Assembly (NCBI GenBank): GCA_049644265.1
Contig: JBARRO010000046.1
Location: forward strand, 1-22,156
Length of the DNA: 22,156 bases
Direction of reading: 5' to 3'
DNA from: JBARRO01 sp049644265
GTDB lineage: Bacteria; Bacteroidota; Ignavibacteria; UBA10030
The translations under genes were made by a program, and so were the position numbers. Below the pieces are notes generated by a model, which saw only the letters and a list, made by a program, of their open reading frames with translations, was not told where the DNA came from and did not search any database. Positions 1 to 8,660 of this stretch are shown one piece after another; position 1 is the stretch's first letter, and each line of letters opens with the position of its first letter.

Positions 1-245
1 ATACGGGACTTGGTATCAAACTCAAGCCTTGAAATAAATTGTACGAGGGGGACGTACTGGGCGACGCTGGGGGGTTAAAGATCAATTCGGTGAATCCTGA
101 CCGCTGAATCGTCCGCCAACGACTTCAGCTAGTGAACTGTGAAAAATCTACGAACTCAGCTTGAAAAAATCAAATCCCCTCGCCAAATAAACGGAACCGC
201 CTCTTTAATTGCTAATAGGACGTTTATTGGTTACTTTTCAGTAGG
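1..245. other. Gene-free leader upstream of the TPR gene
   Basis: No complete gene is visible. The first bases could be the tail of an upstream plus-strand gene: one frame reads TGLGIKLKP and stops at 30-32, another reads YGTWYQTQALK and stops at 35-37. Either could be the end of a beta-barrel protein, but the pieces are too short to choose between them. The rest is AT-rich leader for the TPR gene, ending in TAGGATG close to its start. Confidence 0.4.
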
Positions 246-257
246 ATGTTGAAAAAT

Positions 258-3200
258 ATGAAATATCCGGCTTTCCTGTTGTTTCTAGGCCTTTTCTCAG
301 TGATTCAAGTACGAGCGCAGGACACGAAGGAAAACGCGGATTTCAAGCTTGCTATCAACCTCTACAATGACAAACTGTACGACTTGGCGCTGGAACAGCT
401 TCGACAGTTTATCAACCTTTATCCGAACACCCAACAGGGCATCGAGGCACGATTCTATCTCGGCCTCGCTCAGACAAAAATGGGGAAATACGATGATGCG
501 CGTTTCACCTTCCAGAATTTCGCGCTCGCATATCCCGAAAACCTGAAGGCCCCAGAAGCCTGGATAAATGTTGCAGAGGCGTATGTTGCCCTGAACAATC
601 TGAGGGAGGCAGCGCTTGCGTACGAGCGGGTCAAGACCTTCCATCCAAAAAGCAAGTATGCACCTCAGGCGCTCCTGAAAGCATCGGAGTATTTTGAACG
701 CCTGAGTGATCACGAAAATGCGAAAAAGGTTCTTCGTTCCCTCGTTCAGGATTACTCCTCAACAGAGGTTCTGCCGGCACGGTTGAAACTCGCAGACATT
801 TATTCCTCCGAACACGACTATGAAGCTGCCCGACAAGAATGTAAACGAGTTGCCGACGGGGCAACAGACCCGGCTTTGAAGGCTCGCGCATTTCTGATGT
901 TGGCTCAGTCGCTCGTGAAATTAGGGAAGAATAGTGACGCTGAGAATTCGTTGCAGGAAATCGTCAGGAATCTCCGCTCAACGCCGAGCTATGATTCAGC
1001 ATTGTTTGCTCTCGGCTCCCTGCAGCACGAGGCGGGCAATAACGAAGACGCAATGAAGCTCTGGGGAATCGTGGTCTCAGACTCATTGAGGGCTCCTGGA
1101 CAACTTCGGCAGGATGCGTTGATAGAAATTGGAGATTTCTATTCCCTGGGAAGAAAGTTCTCAGAAGGGATACGGCAATTTGAGGCGGCAGCCCGCATCC
1201 TGGGTTTGCGGCGAGGCGAAGCCTGGTACAAGGCGGGCCTTGCGGCAGAAAAAAACGCAGAGATCAACAAAGCGGGAGATTATTACCGTCGAGCGAATAA
1301 TGACAGTGCTGGGACGGTCGATCGTCGCGCTATTGTCATCGGAGCGTTCAAGGCGGCCTCGATGTCGGGCAGCTTTGACGAGGCTCTGCGGCTTGCAAGA
1401 ACCTACCGTGACGAATTTGCTCCTGACAACTTTACTCCTCGAATTCTTCTTGAAGCGGCACAAATTTCTTCTCTGCAGCTCAAGGATTCTCGAATCGCTT
1501 CAGACTTGTTCCTAAGCGTCCTCGAAAAATTTCCTGGGTCGCCTTGGGCCGACGAGGCACTCTTTGGATTTGCCACCACGCTCCGACAAATGGGATCGTA
1601 CGATGAGGCCCGGGAACGATTCGAAAGCCTCCGGTTGAGATTTCCGAGCAGCGACCTCCTGGATCAGGTTGAACAGCGGGTCCGGGAAATTGATATTTTC
1701 GAATTAAAAAACAAAGAACTGGGCTTCGAAAAACTTGCGTTGCTTGTCGGCGATGTCATTGCACAGAAAGGCAGGGGCGATCTTGCATACCGCCTTGCCG
1801 AGATCTACTACCACGAATTGAAGGATTACGTACAGGCTGCGCAGCAATACCAGGCCGCACTCGGGACTGATCTTGAAACCTCCAAGAGGCCTGCTGCGTG
1901 GTATTTTCTGGCCAAATCGCTGGAGTACACATCCTTGAAAGAAGGTCTTGAACACAATCCAAATGATGACAGAACCGCAAAGCTTGCCATTGCCACGTAT
2001 GACTCTCTTATGAGCCTTTATCCGGCCAATGAATTTGCAGACGACGCCATAACCTCTCTCTTTCAGTTGCACCTTCGCCTCGCACAGTCACCCTCGGAAA
2101 TGCGAAAACTTGGCACGGATTTTCTGGCAAGGTTTCCCACGAGCCGACGAAGGGATCTCATCCTTCTGACGCTGGCCCAATCCTACCAGACATCCAGAAA
2201 TTACGGAGACGCTTCAACGGCGTACAAACTGCTTCTTGAGAAATACCCTGATCGAACAGTCTCCGCGGAAGCAATGTTCCAACTCGGCCATCTGCTTGGT
2301 CTTATGGGTGAGAAGGATTCCTCGGCGACGGTTCTCCGTCAATTCTTTTCAAAATATCCGACCCACCCGAGAACAGCCCAGTGCATCTTTCTCCTTGCTC
2401 AGTACGAATCCGAACGAGCGCACCCGGCGGAAGCGATATCCTATCTGGATAGACTTGAAAAGACATTTTTCTACTCCCAATTTAGTCGTGACCTCGATCG
2501 GATGAGAGGAGATGCGTTCTACAATGCGCATGACTACCCGAACGCCATCGTGTACTATCGCAGGCATCTTCACACCCTGAAAAACGACTATTTCACCGTC
2601 TCCGATCCACCGAAGGAGCTGGTTTATCGAATTGCGACCGTCTACGAATCGCTTGGAAACAGGTCGGAGGCGAAAAAAGCATACGCAGAATATCTTTCTC
2701 GGGATCCCTCATCGGAGCTCGCAGGCCAGGTGTACTACAACCTTTCGGGCATCGCGAAAGCAGAGAACAATCTGGATCTCGCAGCTCGGTATTTGCAGGA
2801 AGCGGCCAAGTATCGGAAGGGGGAAGGGCTGAGCTCCGTGGCTTTGGAAACCGCAGAGTTGCTGTTTTCCAGCGATCAATATGAGCGTGCACTCCCGAAG
2901 TATGAGGAGGCATTGCTCGAGGCAAAGAACGACAGTATGCAGCAATACCTCAAGGCCCAAATCATCGTCTGCTATTTCAGGCTTGACAATATCAAGGAAG
3001 CCGACAAGCGAATGTCGGTGTTTGTGAAAAGCAACCCTCGCGCGGCCAATGATGCTGCGCATTTTGAATTCGAACGAGGACGATATCTCCTCCGCAAAGA
3101 TGACTTCGAAAAAGCAAAACAACGGTTTGACGTTGTGACAACGCAATATCCCAATGCCCCGATTGTGCCGGAAGCTCTGTATTGGATTGCGAGGACGTAC

Positions 3201-3905
3201 GAACTGGACCAGAAACTTCAACAGGCGGTCCAGATCTATGATTCTGTTCTGGCATTGTATCCCGATGACCCGATCGCCCCGCGCGCCCGGTTGGGGCTCG
3301 GCAATGCCTACTATAACCTCGAGCAATGGGACGCCGCAGCCAAAAATTACAGGGTCATTCTGGATAGCGAGCAACGCTCACCGGAGCTGGTTCAATTTGC
3401 GATGAACAACCTTATCATGACATACAAAGAGTTGGCTCTTTACGACGGTGCCCTTGAGCTGACGCGAAAATACATCGATCGATTTCCCGATGACTCTGAG
3501 CTCATCAATAAGCGCATCGATATCGGAGTGTTGTACCAAAAACTCGGGTACTATGACCAGTCAATTCTGCATCTTCAGAGTCTTCTGGAGAATGCAAACG
3601 CCGACCTCGAAGCTGAATTGCGCTACTACATCGGCGAGGGGTACTACTACAAGGGCGAGCACCAGCAGGCAATTCTGGAGTTTCTCAAGGTTCCCTACCT
3701 GGTATCAAAAAGGGGAAAGGTCGATTGGATCTCGACGTCGTACTATATGGCCGGCCAGTCGTACGAAAAGATGTCCAAATACGATCAGGCGGTTACCATG
3801 TACAAACAGATTATTGACCGCAAAGACACTGATACGCAATTTAAAACGGCTGCACAGAGAGAGATTGATCGCGTGACGACGCTAGTGGGAAAACGCGGCA
3901 ACTAG
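258..3905 (+). CDS. Secreted tetratricopeptide-repeat protein, 1215 aa
   Basis: This is a long chain of TPR-type helical repeats. After an N-terminal signal peptide (MKYPAFLLFLGLF, probably cut after VRAQ) almost the whole length consists of units of about 35-40 residues with the pattern A-x-Y-x-LG-x-G-x-Y-x-A-x-F-x-YP, as in BamD, YbgF/CpoB and related periplasmic scaffolds. No catalytic domain is visible, so a role as a periplasmic or outer-membrane-associated interaction scaffold is inferred. An ATG at 246 lies four codons upstream, but the AGGA there abuts it with no spacing. The ATG at 258 leaves a usable spacing of about 12 bases and begins the signal peptide directly, so it is preferred. 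An unrecognised split gene and obg follow on the same strand. The repeat class is secure; the function is not. Confidence 0.9.
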   Translation: MKYPAFLLFLGLFSVIQVRAQDTKENADFKLAINLYNDKLYDLALEQLRQFINLYPNTQQGIEARFYLGLAQTKMGKYDDARFTFQNFALAYPENLKAPEAWINVAEAYVALNNLREAALAYERVKTFHPKSKYAPQALLKASEYFERLSDHENAKKVLRSLVQDYSSTEVLPARLKLADIYSSEHDYEAARQECKRVADGATDPALKARAFLMLAQSLVKLGKNSDAENSLQEIVRNLRSTPSYDSALFALGSLQHEAGNNEDAMKLWGIVVSDSLRAPGQLRQDALIEIGDFYSLGRKFSEGIRQFEAAARILGLRRGEAWYKAGLAAEKNAEINKAGDYYRRANNDSAGTVDRRAIVIGAFKAASMSGSFDEALRLARTYRDEFAPDNFTPRILLEAAQISSLQLKDSRIASDLFLSVLEKFPGSPWADEALFGFATTLRQMGSYDEARERFESLRLRFPSSDLLDQVEQRVREIDIFELKNKELGFEKLALLVGDVIAQKGRGDLAYRLAEIYYHELKDYVQAAQQYQAALGTDLETSKRPAAWYFLAKSLEYTSLKEGLEHNPNDDRTAKLAIATYDSLMSLYPANEFADDAITSLFQLHLRLAQSPSEMRKLGTDFLARFPTSRRRDLILLTLAQSYQTSRNYGDASTAYKLLLEKYPDRTVSAEAMFQLGHLLGLMGEKDSSATVLRQFFSKYPTHPRTAQCIFLLAQYESERAHPAEAISYLDRLEKTFFYSQFSRDLDRMRGDAFYNAHDYPNAIVYYRRHLHTLKNDYFTVSDPPKELVYRIATVYESLGNRSEAKKAYAEYLSRDPSSELAGQVYYNLSGIAKAENNLDLAARYLQEAAKYRKGEGLSSVALETAELLFSSDQYERALPKYEEALLEAKNDSMQQYLKAQIIVCYFRLDNIKEADKRMSVFVKSNPRAANDAAHFEFERGRYLLRKDDFEKAKQRFDVVTTQYPNAPIVPEALYWIARTYELDQKLQQAVQIYDSVLALYPDDPIAPRARLGLGNAYYNLEQWDAAAKNYRVILDSEQRSPELVQFAMNNLIMTYKELALYDGALELTRKYIDRFPDDSELINKRIDIGVLYQKLGYYDQSILHLQSLLENANADLEAELRYYIGEGYYYKGEHQQAILEFLKVPYLVSKRGKVDWISTSYYMAGQSYEKMSKYDQAVTMYKQIIDRKDTDTQFKTAAQREIDRVTTLVGKRGN

Positions 3906-3962
3906 TGCCACCTCTAGAAAGTAATCTTGTGGTTCATACTAAAGCCCATTCAAAAAAGGCAG

Positions 3963-4029
3963 TAGTGCCGCTCCAATTTGTACTTCTCAATGTTACCAGA
4001 TACAATCTTACTTATTGGGAGCGGCACTA
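3963..4029. repeat. Inverted repeat with 12-bp perfect arms before the 4050 gene
   Basis: The left arm TAGTGCCGCTCC (3963-3974) is matched exactly by the right arm GGAGCGGCACTA (4018-4029), with 43 bases between them. A weaker direct copy of the left arm (TAGTGCCACCTC) lies at 3904-3915, over the stop codon of the TPR gene. The right arm ends 20 bases before the ATG at 4050. There is no T-tract, so it is not a standard intrinsic terminator. It may be a long-loop mRNA structure, an operator or the remains of a small inverted-repeat element. Confidence 0.6.
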
Positions 4030-4049
4030 GCTGATCCAACTGATTGCCT

Positions 4050-4547
4050 ATGGGATATATTTTTGAGTCCGAGATAGAGTCCATTATTCAGGCGGTCCGT
4101 TCGAAGACGATCGGCGAAGGGGATACCATTACGCTGAGAGAATTCCTGAACCGTGATGTTCATCCGGCTATCAGGGCTTATGTCAAGGCCGAAATTGAAA
4201 AGGGGCTTCAACAGGAACGAAGTTTAGAGATCCGGTCGAAGAAATTCCCCTACTCACATCCTGAGATCATGAGTCTCCAACACCAGATTGATCTGCTTCT
4301 TATCCAGCATTATCAGTTCACCCGCCAGGAATTCGACTCCCTGCTCGACGAAGCGGTGCATTTTCAATTCAACTATCTCTGTCGGCCACAATGGACCCTG
4401 GTCAATTTCATCTTCGGAGACCAGCGCCGGATATCGACGTCGACAATCGAAAACAAGCTCTTTTATTGTGTTGGCTACACTTATTTTGTTGATCTCATCA
4501 AGCATTATATCGTGGAACACGGCCTGACGGAAATGACCTATGAGTAA
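4050..4547 (+). CDS. Unrecognised protein, N-terminal part of a probably split gene
   Basis: A 165-aa soluble, mostly helical protein of no family I recognise, rich in acidic and aromatic residues (for example FDSLLDEAVHFQFNYL). It has no signal peptide and no membrane segment. An in-frame TTG lies two codons upstream at 4044, but the ATG at 4050 is the natural start; no Shine-Dalgarno sequence is visible. The reading frame ends at a TAA (4545-4547). It then continues open in the same frame through FRSLLQKIDREVV into the next reading frame without another stop until 5294. The most economical reading is one gene of about 414 codons interrupted by a nonsense codon or a sequencing error. It lies between a TPR gene and obg, in a chromosomal context. 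Confidence 0.7.
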   Translation: MGYIFESEIESIIQAVRSKTIGEGDTITLREFLNRDVHPAIRAYVKAEIEKGLQQERSLEIRSKKFPYSHPEIMSLQHQIDLLLIQHYQFTRQEFDSLLDEAVHFQFNYLCRPQWTLVNFIFGDQRRISTSTIENKLFYCVGYTYFVDLIKHYIVEHGLTEMTYE

Positions 4548-4607
4548 TTCAGGTCGCTTTTACAGAAAATCGACCGTGAAGTTGTTTCTCAGCACTCAAG
4601 CCTGGAA

Positions 4608-5294
4608 TTGGCACGCATGACGCGCGCGCTATTTGCCTTTGTTGATGCTGGTACCGTTGCTTCCCACGACCAGTTTGACCAACCGACGCTCCCGACCAAC
4701 GCGGCGATCGTGTTCTTTGAGGATAAGAGTCTGGACAATATCAAAGAGCGGCTCGAAGCTGAGCGTGACAGGAACTCTGTCAGCCAACTTACCATTTCGA
4801 CACTTGCGACAATCATTGAGAAGGTTCGAACGGGGAATGAAGACGCAGCAATCATTCCGGAGCCAAAACCTGAACACTCCGGTGAGAATGGCAATGCCGA
4901 TCCCCGAGCTGATATGGAAGAGTCGGAAACGACAGATCCGATTTCAGAAGTATCGTTAGCGAAGGATTCTGGGGTACCCATTGGTAATGGGGAGGAACCT
5001 TCCTTCGAGACGATCCAAGTGCCCGAGACCGTGAAAAGTGTCGCGTCGGGTTCTTTCGATGATGTCCATGTCTACTTTTCCAAGCTGGAGCGCAAGCGGT
5101 TCATTCGATCGATCTTCAAGAGGGACGAGGCATCGTTTCATAAGGCGCTGGAAAAGGTGAATGCCCTGGCCTCCTGGGAGGAAGCATCACATTATCTTGA
5201 TTCTCTTTTTCTCGCGCAAGAAGTTGACCCTTTCTCGAAAGAAGCTGTGAGCTTTACTGACCGCGTTTACACAAGATTCCATTCTTCAAAATAA
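4608..5294 (+). CDS. Unrecognised protein, C-terminal part of the probably split gene
   Basis: A 228-aa soluble protein if started at the TTG at 4608 (an ATG follows at 4617). Neither start has a convincing ribosome binding site, and there is no ATG, GTG or TTG in frame between the TAA at 4545 and 4608. The 20 codons before 4608 read as ordinary helical protein (LLQKIDREVV, then HSSLELARMTRALFAF), so the true polypeptide probably continues from the upstream frame. Residues about 80-140 form an acidic, proline-containing linker; the last 80 residues (VHVYFSKLERKRFIRSIFK onward) are predicted helical and end in FTDRVYTRFHSSK. No domain family is recognised. obg follows 42 bases later on the same strand. 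Confidence 0.65.
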   Translation: MARMTRALFAFVDAGTVASHDQFDQPTLPTNAAIVFFEDKSLDNIKERLEAERDRNSVSQLTISTLATIIEKVRTGNEDAAIIPEPKPEHSGENGNADPRADMEESETTDPISEVSLAKDSGVPIGNGEEPSFETIQVPETVKSVASGSFDDVHVYFSKLERKRFIRSIFKRDEASFHKALEKVNALASWEEASHYLDSLFLAQEVDPFSKEAVSFTDRVYTRFHSSK

Positions 5295-5336
5295 CTCCAG
5301 CACTCTCCGTTTTCATTGTACTCAAGGTACCCGGCC

Positions 5337-6341
5337 ATGCATTTTATAGACGAAGCAAGAATATCTGTGAAAGCCGGAGACGGCGGGAATGGGGTGGTGA
5401 GCTTTCGGCGCGAAAAGTTTATCCCCAAAGGGGGTCCTGACGGCGGAAACGGTGGTCGCGGGGGAAGTGTGATTATCCGTGCAGACGGTCATCTCAACAC
5501 GCTCCTCGATTTCCGATACAAGCGTAGCTATGTCGCTGAGCGGGGCGAGAACGGCCGGGGAAAAAATCAGGAAGGGAAATCGGGAGTTGACACAGTTCTG
5601 AGGGTTCCTTGCGGCACTGTTGTGCGTGATTTGAGGGCGAAGAAGATTCTCGCGGATCTAGTTCACGCCCGAGATGAAATTGTCATTGCCCGGGGTGGAA
5701 AAGGCGGAAAGGGGAATTCCGAGTTTGCAACGTCGACGAACCAGGCTCCACGTCGAGCGGAGTCCGGAACGCCGGGGGAAGAATTGGAGTTGGGTCTTGA
5801 GCTTAAGCTTCTCGCCGACGTCGGTCTCGTTGGTTTTCCGAATGTTGGGAAGTCGACTCTCATCTCAGTTATTTCAGCAGCGAAGCCCAAGATTGCAGAT
5901 TATCCATTTACGACGCTAACTCCGAACCTTGGCATTGTCCGGTATAGCGATGAAAAAAGTTTTGCCGTGGCAGATATTCCGGGCTTGATCGAAGGAGCTC
6001 ATCAGGGGAAGGGTCTCGGAATTCAGTTCCTCAAGCACATAGAGCGAACAACGGTTCTGGTTTTTTTGATTGAATCGACCAGCGAGGATCCGAAGAGGGA
6101 CTATCGAATACTGATGGCCGAACTCAGGAAATTCAGTCCGAAGGTTTCCAGAAAACCGAAGATTGTTGCGTTGACAAAGCTCGATATTGTTGATGAAGTA
6201 AAAAAACGAACGTTGAAGAAAGTGAAATTTGGGAAGGGAATCGAGTGTGTTGTGATTTCCGCGGTCACGAAGGAAGGTGTTGACGATTTGTTGGGGTTGG
6301 TTTGGATCCTTCTGGAGAAAAGTAAATCGCACCTTGACTAA
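5337..6341 (+). CDS. obg: GTPase Obg/CgtA, ribosome assembly
   Basis: A 334-aa Obg-family GTPase that binds the 50S subunit and couples ribosome maturation to GTP levels. The glycine-rich Obg fold (residues 1-158, with GDGGNGVVSFRREKF near the start and GGKGGKGN at 120-127) is followed by the G domain: P-loop GFPNVGKS 166-173, switch region DYPFTTL from 188, DIPG 213-216, TKLD 280-283 in the NKxD position, and SAV 308-310. It ends soon after the G domain, lacking the extra C-terminal OCT domain of Bacillus-type Obg, as is usual in Bacteroidota. The ATG at 5337 starts the conserved MHFIDEA sequence and has AAGG about ten bases upstream; a TTG at 5316 would add seven non-conserved residues. Its stop codon overlaps the -35 box of the tRNA promoter. 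Confidence 0.97.
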   Translation: MHFIDEARISVKAGDGGNGVVSFRREKFIPKGGPDGGNGGRGGSVIIRADGHLNTLLDFRYKRSYVAERGENGRGKNQEGKSGVDTVLRVPCGTVVRDLRAKKILADLVHARDEIVIARGGKGGKGNSEFATSTNQAPRRAESGTPGEELELGLELKLLADVGLVGFPNVGKSTLISVISAAKPKIADYPFTTLTPNLGIVRYSDEKSFAVADIPGLIEGAHQGKGLGIQFLKHIERTTVLVFLIESTSEDPKRDYRILMAELRKFSPKVSRKPKIVALTKLDIVDEVKKRTLKKVKFGKGIECVVISAVTKEGVDDLLGLVWILLEKSKSHLD

Positions 6342-6362
6342 CGAAGGAATTGTGACTATATT
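6334..6362 (+). promoter_or_regulatory. Sigma70-like promoter of the tRNA-fMet gene
   Basis: TTGACT (6334-6339) and TATATT (6357-6362) are separated by exactly 17 bases. The predicted start of transcription is near 6369, about eight bases before the mature 5' end of the tRNA. The -35 box overlaps the last codons and stop of obg. The boxes match the enterobacterial consensus rather than the -33/-7 type known in Bacteroides. Confidence 0.75.
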
Positions 6363-6376
6363 ATCTAATCAAAGAT

Positions 6377-6430
<54 letters not shown>

Positions 6431-6449
<19 letters not shown>

Positions 6450-8176
6450 CTCACGGCAGTCACAACTTTTGTGGCTGCCGTTTCTTTTTGTAGGAGCTGC
6501 TCGAGTTGGGTGGTGACTGCTGGGATTCGGCTGACGGCAAGTCGGACCACCCCTTGTTGCCGATCAACAAGGAGGCTGGTTATGGACCTCTTTAACAACA
6601 ACTTCTTCTTGAAGGGGTCGGCGTTTTCGAATACTTCCTCGAAATTGAGAAGATAACTTGCAACTGCCTGAGCGGTATCAGCAGAGAGGTCTTCATTCTC
6701 GGTTATCTTCGTTGCCTCGTAAAGTCTTCCCTCTAAGTATTTCTTCTCTCCCTCCAGCTGCTCAAGGCGGTCGATCAGTGTGCTAAGACTGGCGCCGTCC
6801 TTCCGAAGTTCCATGATCTCCATTAAGTTCCTTCTTCTGAGCTGGTTTTCTTCGATCGCTCTCTCGATCGATTCTATCTCAAGCTCTTTTTGTTTTGGCT
6901 CCGCGTGAAACATAAGTTGCAGGTGGTGTTCGATGTTGTCCAAGGTAAGGGGGTCGGCAAGCGTGTCCTTGACCGCCTGAATCGCAAAGCGTTCGAGCTT
7001 TTCCTTTGGGATGGCCAAGAACGTGCAAACGCGTTTGTTCTTCCATCCTCCATCGATGTATTTCGAGTAGCTGATTCCCTTTGCGCTGCCAGACCATCCC
7101 TGAAATGCAAATCCGCAGGATGAACACTTGATCAATCCGGTTAGGAGATAGGGACTCTTGTAGGAGTGCCGGTTCGGTGTAGAAGCCGTCCGAGTGTGGT
7201 TAAGAGAATTGGCCTTTTCCCAAAGCTCCTTTGTCACCAGGGCTTCGTGGGCATTTTCAACGATAGTCCACTCGTTGGGGTGATTTGTCCAATGTGGATA
7301 GCTTGTGTGCTTCTTAAGGTCGCGCCCTTTTGACTGTGCCTGTATTGAACTCATTGAATTGCGGTTATAAACACGGGCGCCGTAGTAGGTCGGGTTCTGA
7401 ATGATCGTTTTGACGGTCACGGTGCTCCATTTCTGATCCTTGTTTCGCCATCTCCCACGTTTCGGGCAAGGAATGTTCTTTTGGTTCAGCGCTTCGGCAA
7501 TAAGAACATATCCGACTCCCATTGATCGTTGCTCAAAGATGTAATGGACGGTTTGGATCTCTTCCGGCAATCCTTTTCCCCACTTTACTTTTTCCTGGTG
7601 CCGGACGACATATTCCCCAACCGCAGGCTCCCGCTCTGTTCCGGTCTTCATGTTGACTGCTATACGTTTGTATCCGTAGGGAGCTGATCCACCGTTCGAA
7701 TAGATGCCGTTACTCTTTGCACCTCTCAGCGTGAGCTCAGAGAGCTTCTTGCTGTACTGAGAAGCCTGGACACCTTCGAAGGCCTTCAGCATGGGGGCGA
7801 ATTCGTGTTTGGGATCGACGGAAGTTTTTACCAGCAGCACTTCCACACCACACATTCGAAAATGGACCCTCCAGTACGTATTCTCCTCTGCGTCTATGGC
7901 CCGGCCCCATCGGCTCTCATCGTAGCAAATTACCGCCTGGAATTTTGGGGATTCCTGAACTGTTCTACGGAGTCTCTGAAACTCCGGCCGCTGATCGAAG
8001 GTTGTCCCGGATTTCCCGAAATCGACAAACCACTCGATTATCGAGAACCCTTGTGTCTCTGCAAAGGCGAGGATCTCCTTTTTTTGTTGTTCGGGGCTGT
8101 CCTCCTGTAAATCCGTGGAGCACCGGACATAGCCGACTGCGAATTTCCTGGCTTGAATGCTTGTGGGAATGTTCAT
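6431..8176 (-). CDS. Large serine recombinase (site-specific integrase)
   Basis: A 581-aa large serine recombinase that would cut and rejoin DNA at attachment sites through a phosphoserine intermediate. The N-terminal resolvase domain has the nucleophile in YVRCSTD (Ser20) and YDESRWGR at 85-92. The recombinase domain starts near GGSAPYGY (162-169), a partial zinc ribbon follows (C351xxC354 and C384; the usual fourth cysteine is not in its normal place), and then a coiled coil at about 420-490. AGGGGG lies about nine bases before the ATG, and the stop of the 53-aa gene overlaps that ATG by four bases, so the three small-operon genes are translationally coupled. The last residues (from AATKVVTAV to GGRT) are encoded by the tRNA terminator and tRNA 3' end, so the C-terminus may depend on whether the element is integrated. 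Confidence 0.93.
6453..6489 (+). terminator. Rho-independent terminator of the tRNA gene
   Basis: A 13-bp stem (6453-6465 with 6469-6481, one G-T wobble, loop CTT) is followed by TTTCTTTTT. It begins three bases after the discriminator base of the tRNA. On the other strand the same bases encode residues close to the C-terminus of the serine recombinase (AATKVVTAV). Confidence 0.9.
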
Positions 8177-8334
8177 TCCTTTTCCCCCTCTGCTTTGAGA
8201 TGTGATTGGGACTTGAGGTTGTCGAAGATCATTTTAGCGACCAACTGCGCGACCTCATCGGCTTCTTCTTTTGTCAAGGGCCTGCCTTCAGTGACTTCGT
8301 ATTTGAACTCTCCGTCTTCACGGGTCTTTGTCAC
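8173..8334 (-). CDS. Small acidic protein, 53 aa, coupled to the recombinase
   Basis: A GTG-started reading frame (MTKTREDGEFKYEV at the start, ending KAEGEKE) held between two coupled genes. Its GTG overlaps the stop of the 92-aa gene as GTGA and its own TGA overlaps the ATG of the serine recombinase as ATGA. Such back-to-back four-base overlaps are strong evidence for a real gene despite the short length. The protein is highly charged with one amphipathic helix (TKEEADEVAQLVAKMIFDNL). No family is recognised. Because it is coupled to a large serine recombinase, a recombination directionality factor or regulator is a reasonable but untested idea. Confidence 0.75.
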   Translation of the reverse strand: MTKTREDGEFKYEVTEGRPLTKEEADEVAQLVAKMIFDNLKSQSHLKAEGEKE

Positions 8335-8609
8335 GTCATCGTCACCACCCCCTTGCCCTTATCTTGCCCGTTCTCAAGAGGGGCACCGGCCCGATCCGTT
8401 CCCAGACCCAGAGACACCTTAACTACTTCTTTCACCTTGGCTTGAAGACCATTCCTGCCATAGAGATCCAACACTTTCCTGCGGAAGGCTCTGAATTGGC
8501 TTTCTGATAAGCTCATCTCACCGTAGGTGAGTATTGCCTTCATGGCCTCGAGGTTGAGTTCCCCGAGTTGTGCAATGAGCTTTTCCGAAATATCAGAGAG
8601 CTGTTTCAC
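8331..8609 (-). CDS. Small helical protein, 92 aa, first gene of the recombinase operon
   Basis: Starts at a GTG preceded by GGAGGA with four-base spacing, one of the strongest ribosome binding sites in the window. Residues 1-60 are predicted helical (MKQLSDISEKLIAQLGELNLEAMKAIL in sequence style, shown here only in part) and the tail is rich in glycine and lysine and probably disordered. No membrane segment or recognised domain is present. Its stop codon overlaps the GTG of the next small gene by four bases. Position upstream of the recombinase suggests a regulator or accessory factor of integration or excision; the sequence itself does not prove this. Confidence 0.75.
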   Translation of the reverse strand: MKQLSDISEKLIAQLGELNLEAMKAILTYGEMSLSESQFRAFRRKVLDLYGRNGLQAKVKEVVKVSLGLGTDRAGAPLENGQDKGKGVVTMT

Positions 8610-8620
8610 AATTCCTCCAA

Positions 8621-8649
8621 ACTTTACGTAATTCCTGAGACACTGTCAA
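8621..8649 (-). promoter_or_regulatory. Candidate promoter of the recombinase operon
   Basis: On the minus strand TTGACA (8649-8644) and TAAAGT (8626-8621) are 17 bases apart. The first box is a perfect consensus -35, the second matches the -10 at four of six positions. The predicted start of transcription would fall on the Shine-Dalgarno sequence of the 92-aa gene, so the leader would be almost absent. That counts somewhat against it. Confidence 0.4.
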
Positions 8650-8660
8650 CGGTTTTCTGT

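Noticed and set aside
1..35. C-terminal tail of an upstream gene
   Set aside because: Two frames give plausible short tails (TGLGIKLKP or YGTWYQTQALK) and neither can be supported by so few codons.
2709..3374. 221-codon minus-strand frame inside the TPR gene
   Set aside because: It lies wholly opposite a clear repeat protein whose sequence explains the DNA; the translation has no recognisable domain.
3957..3968. Minus-strand terminator (GGCA/TGCC stem followed by T6)
   Set aside because: The stem is only four base pairs and no minus-strand gene ends there.
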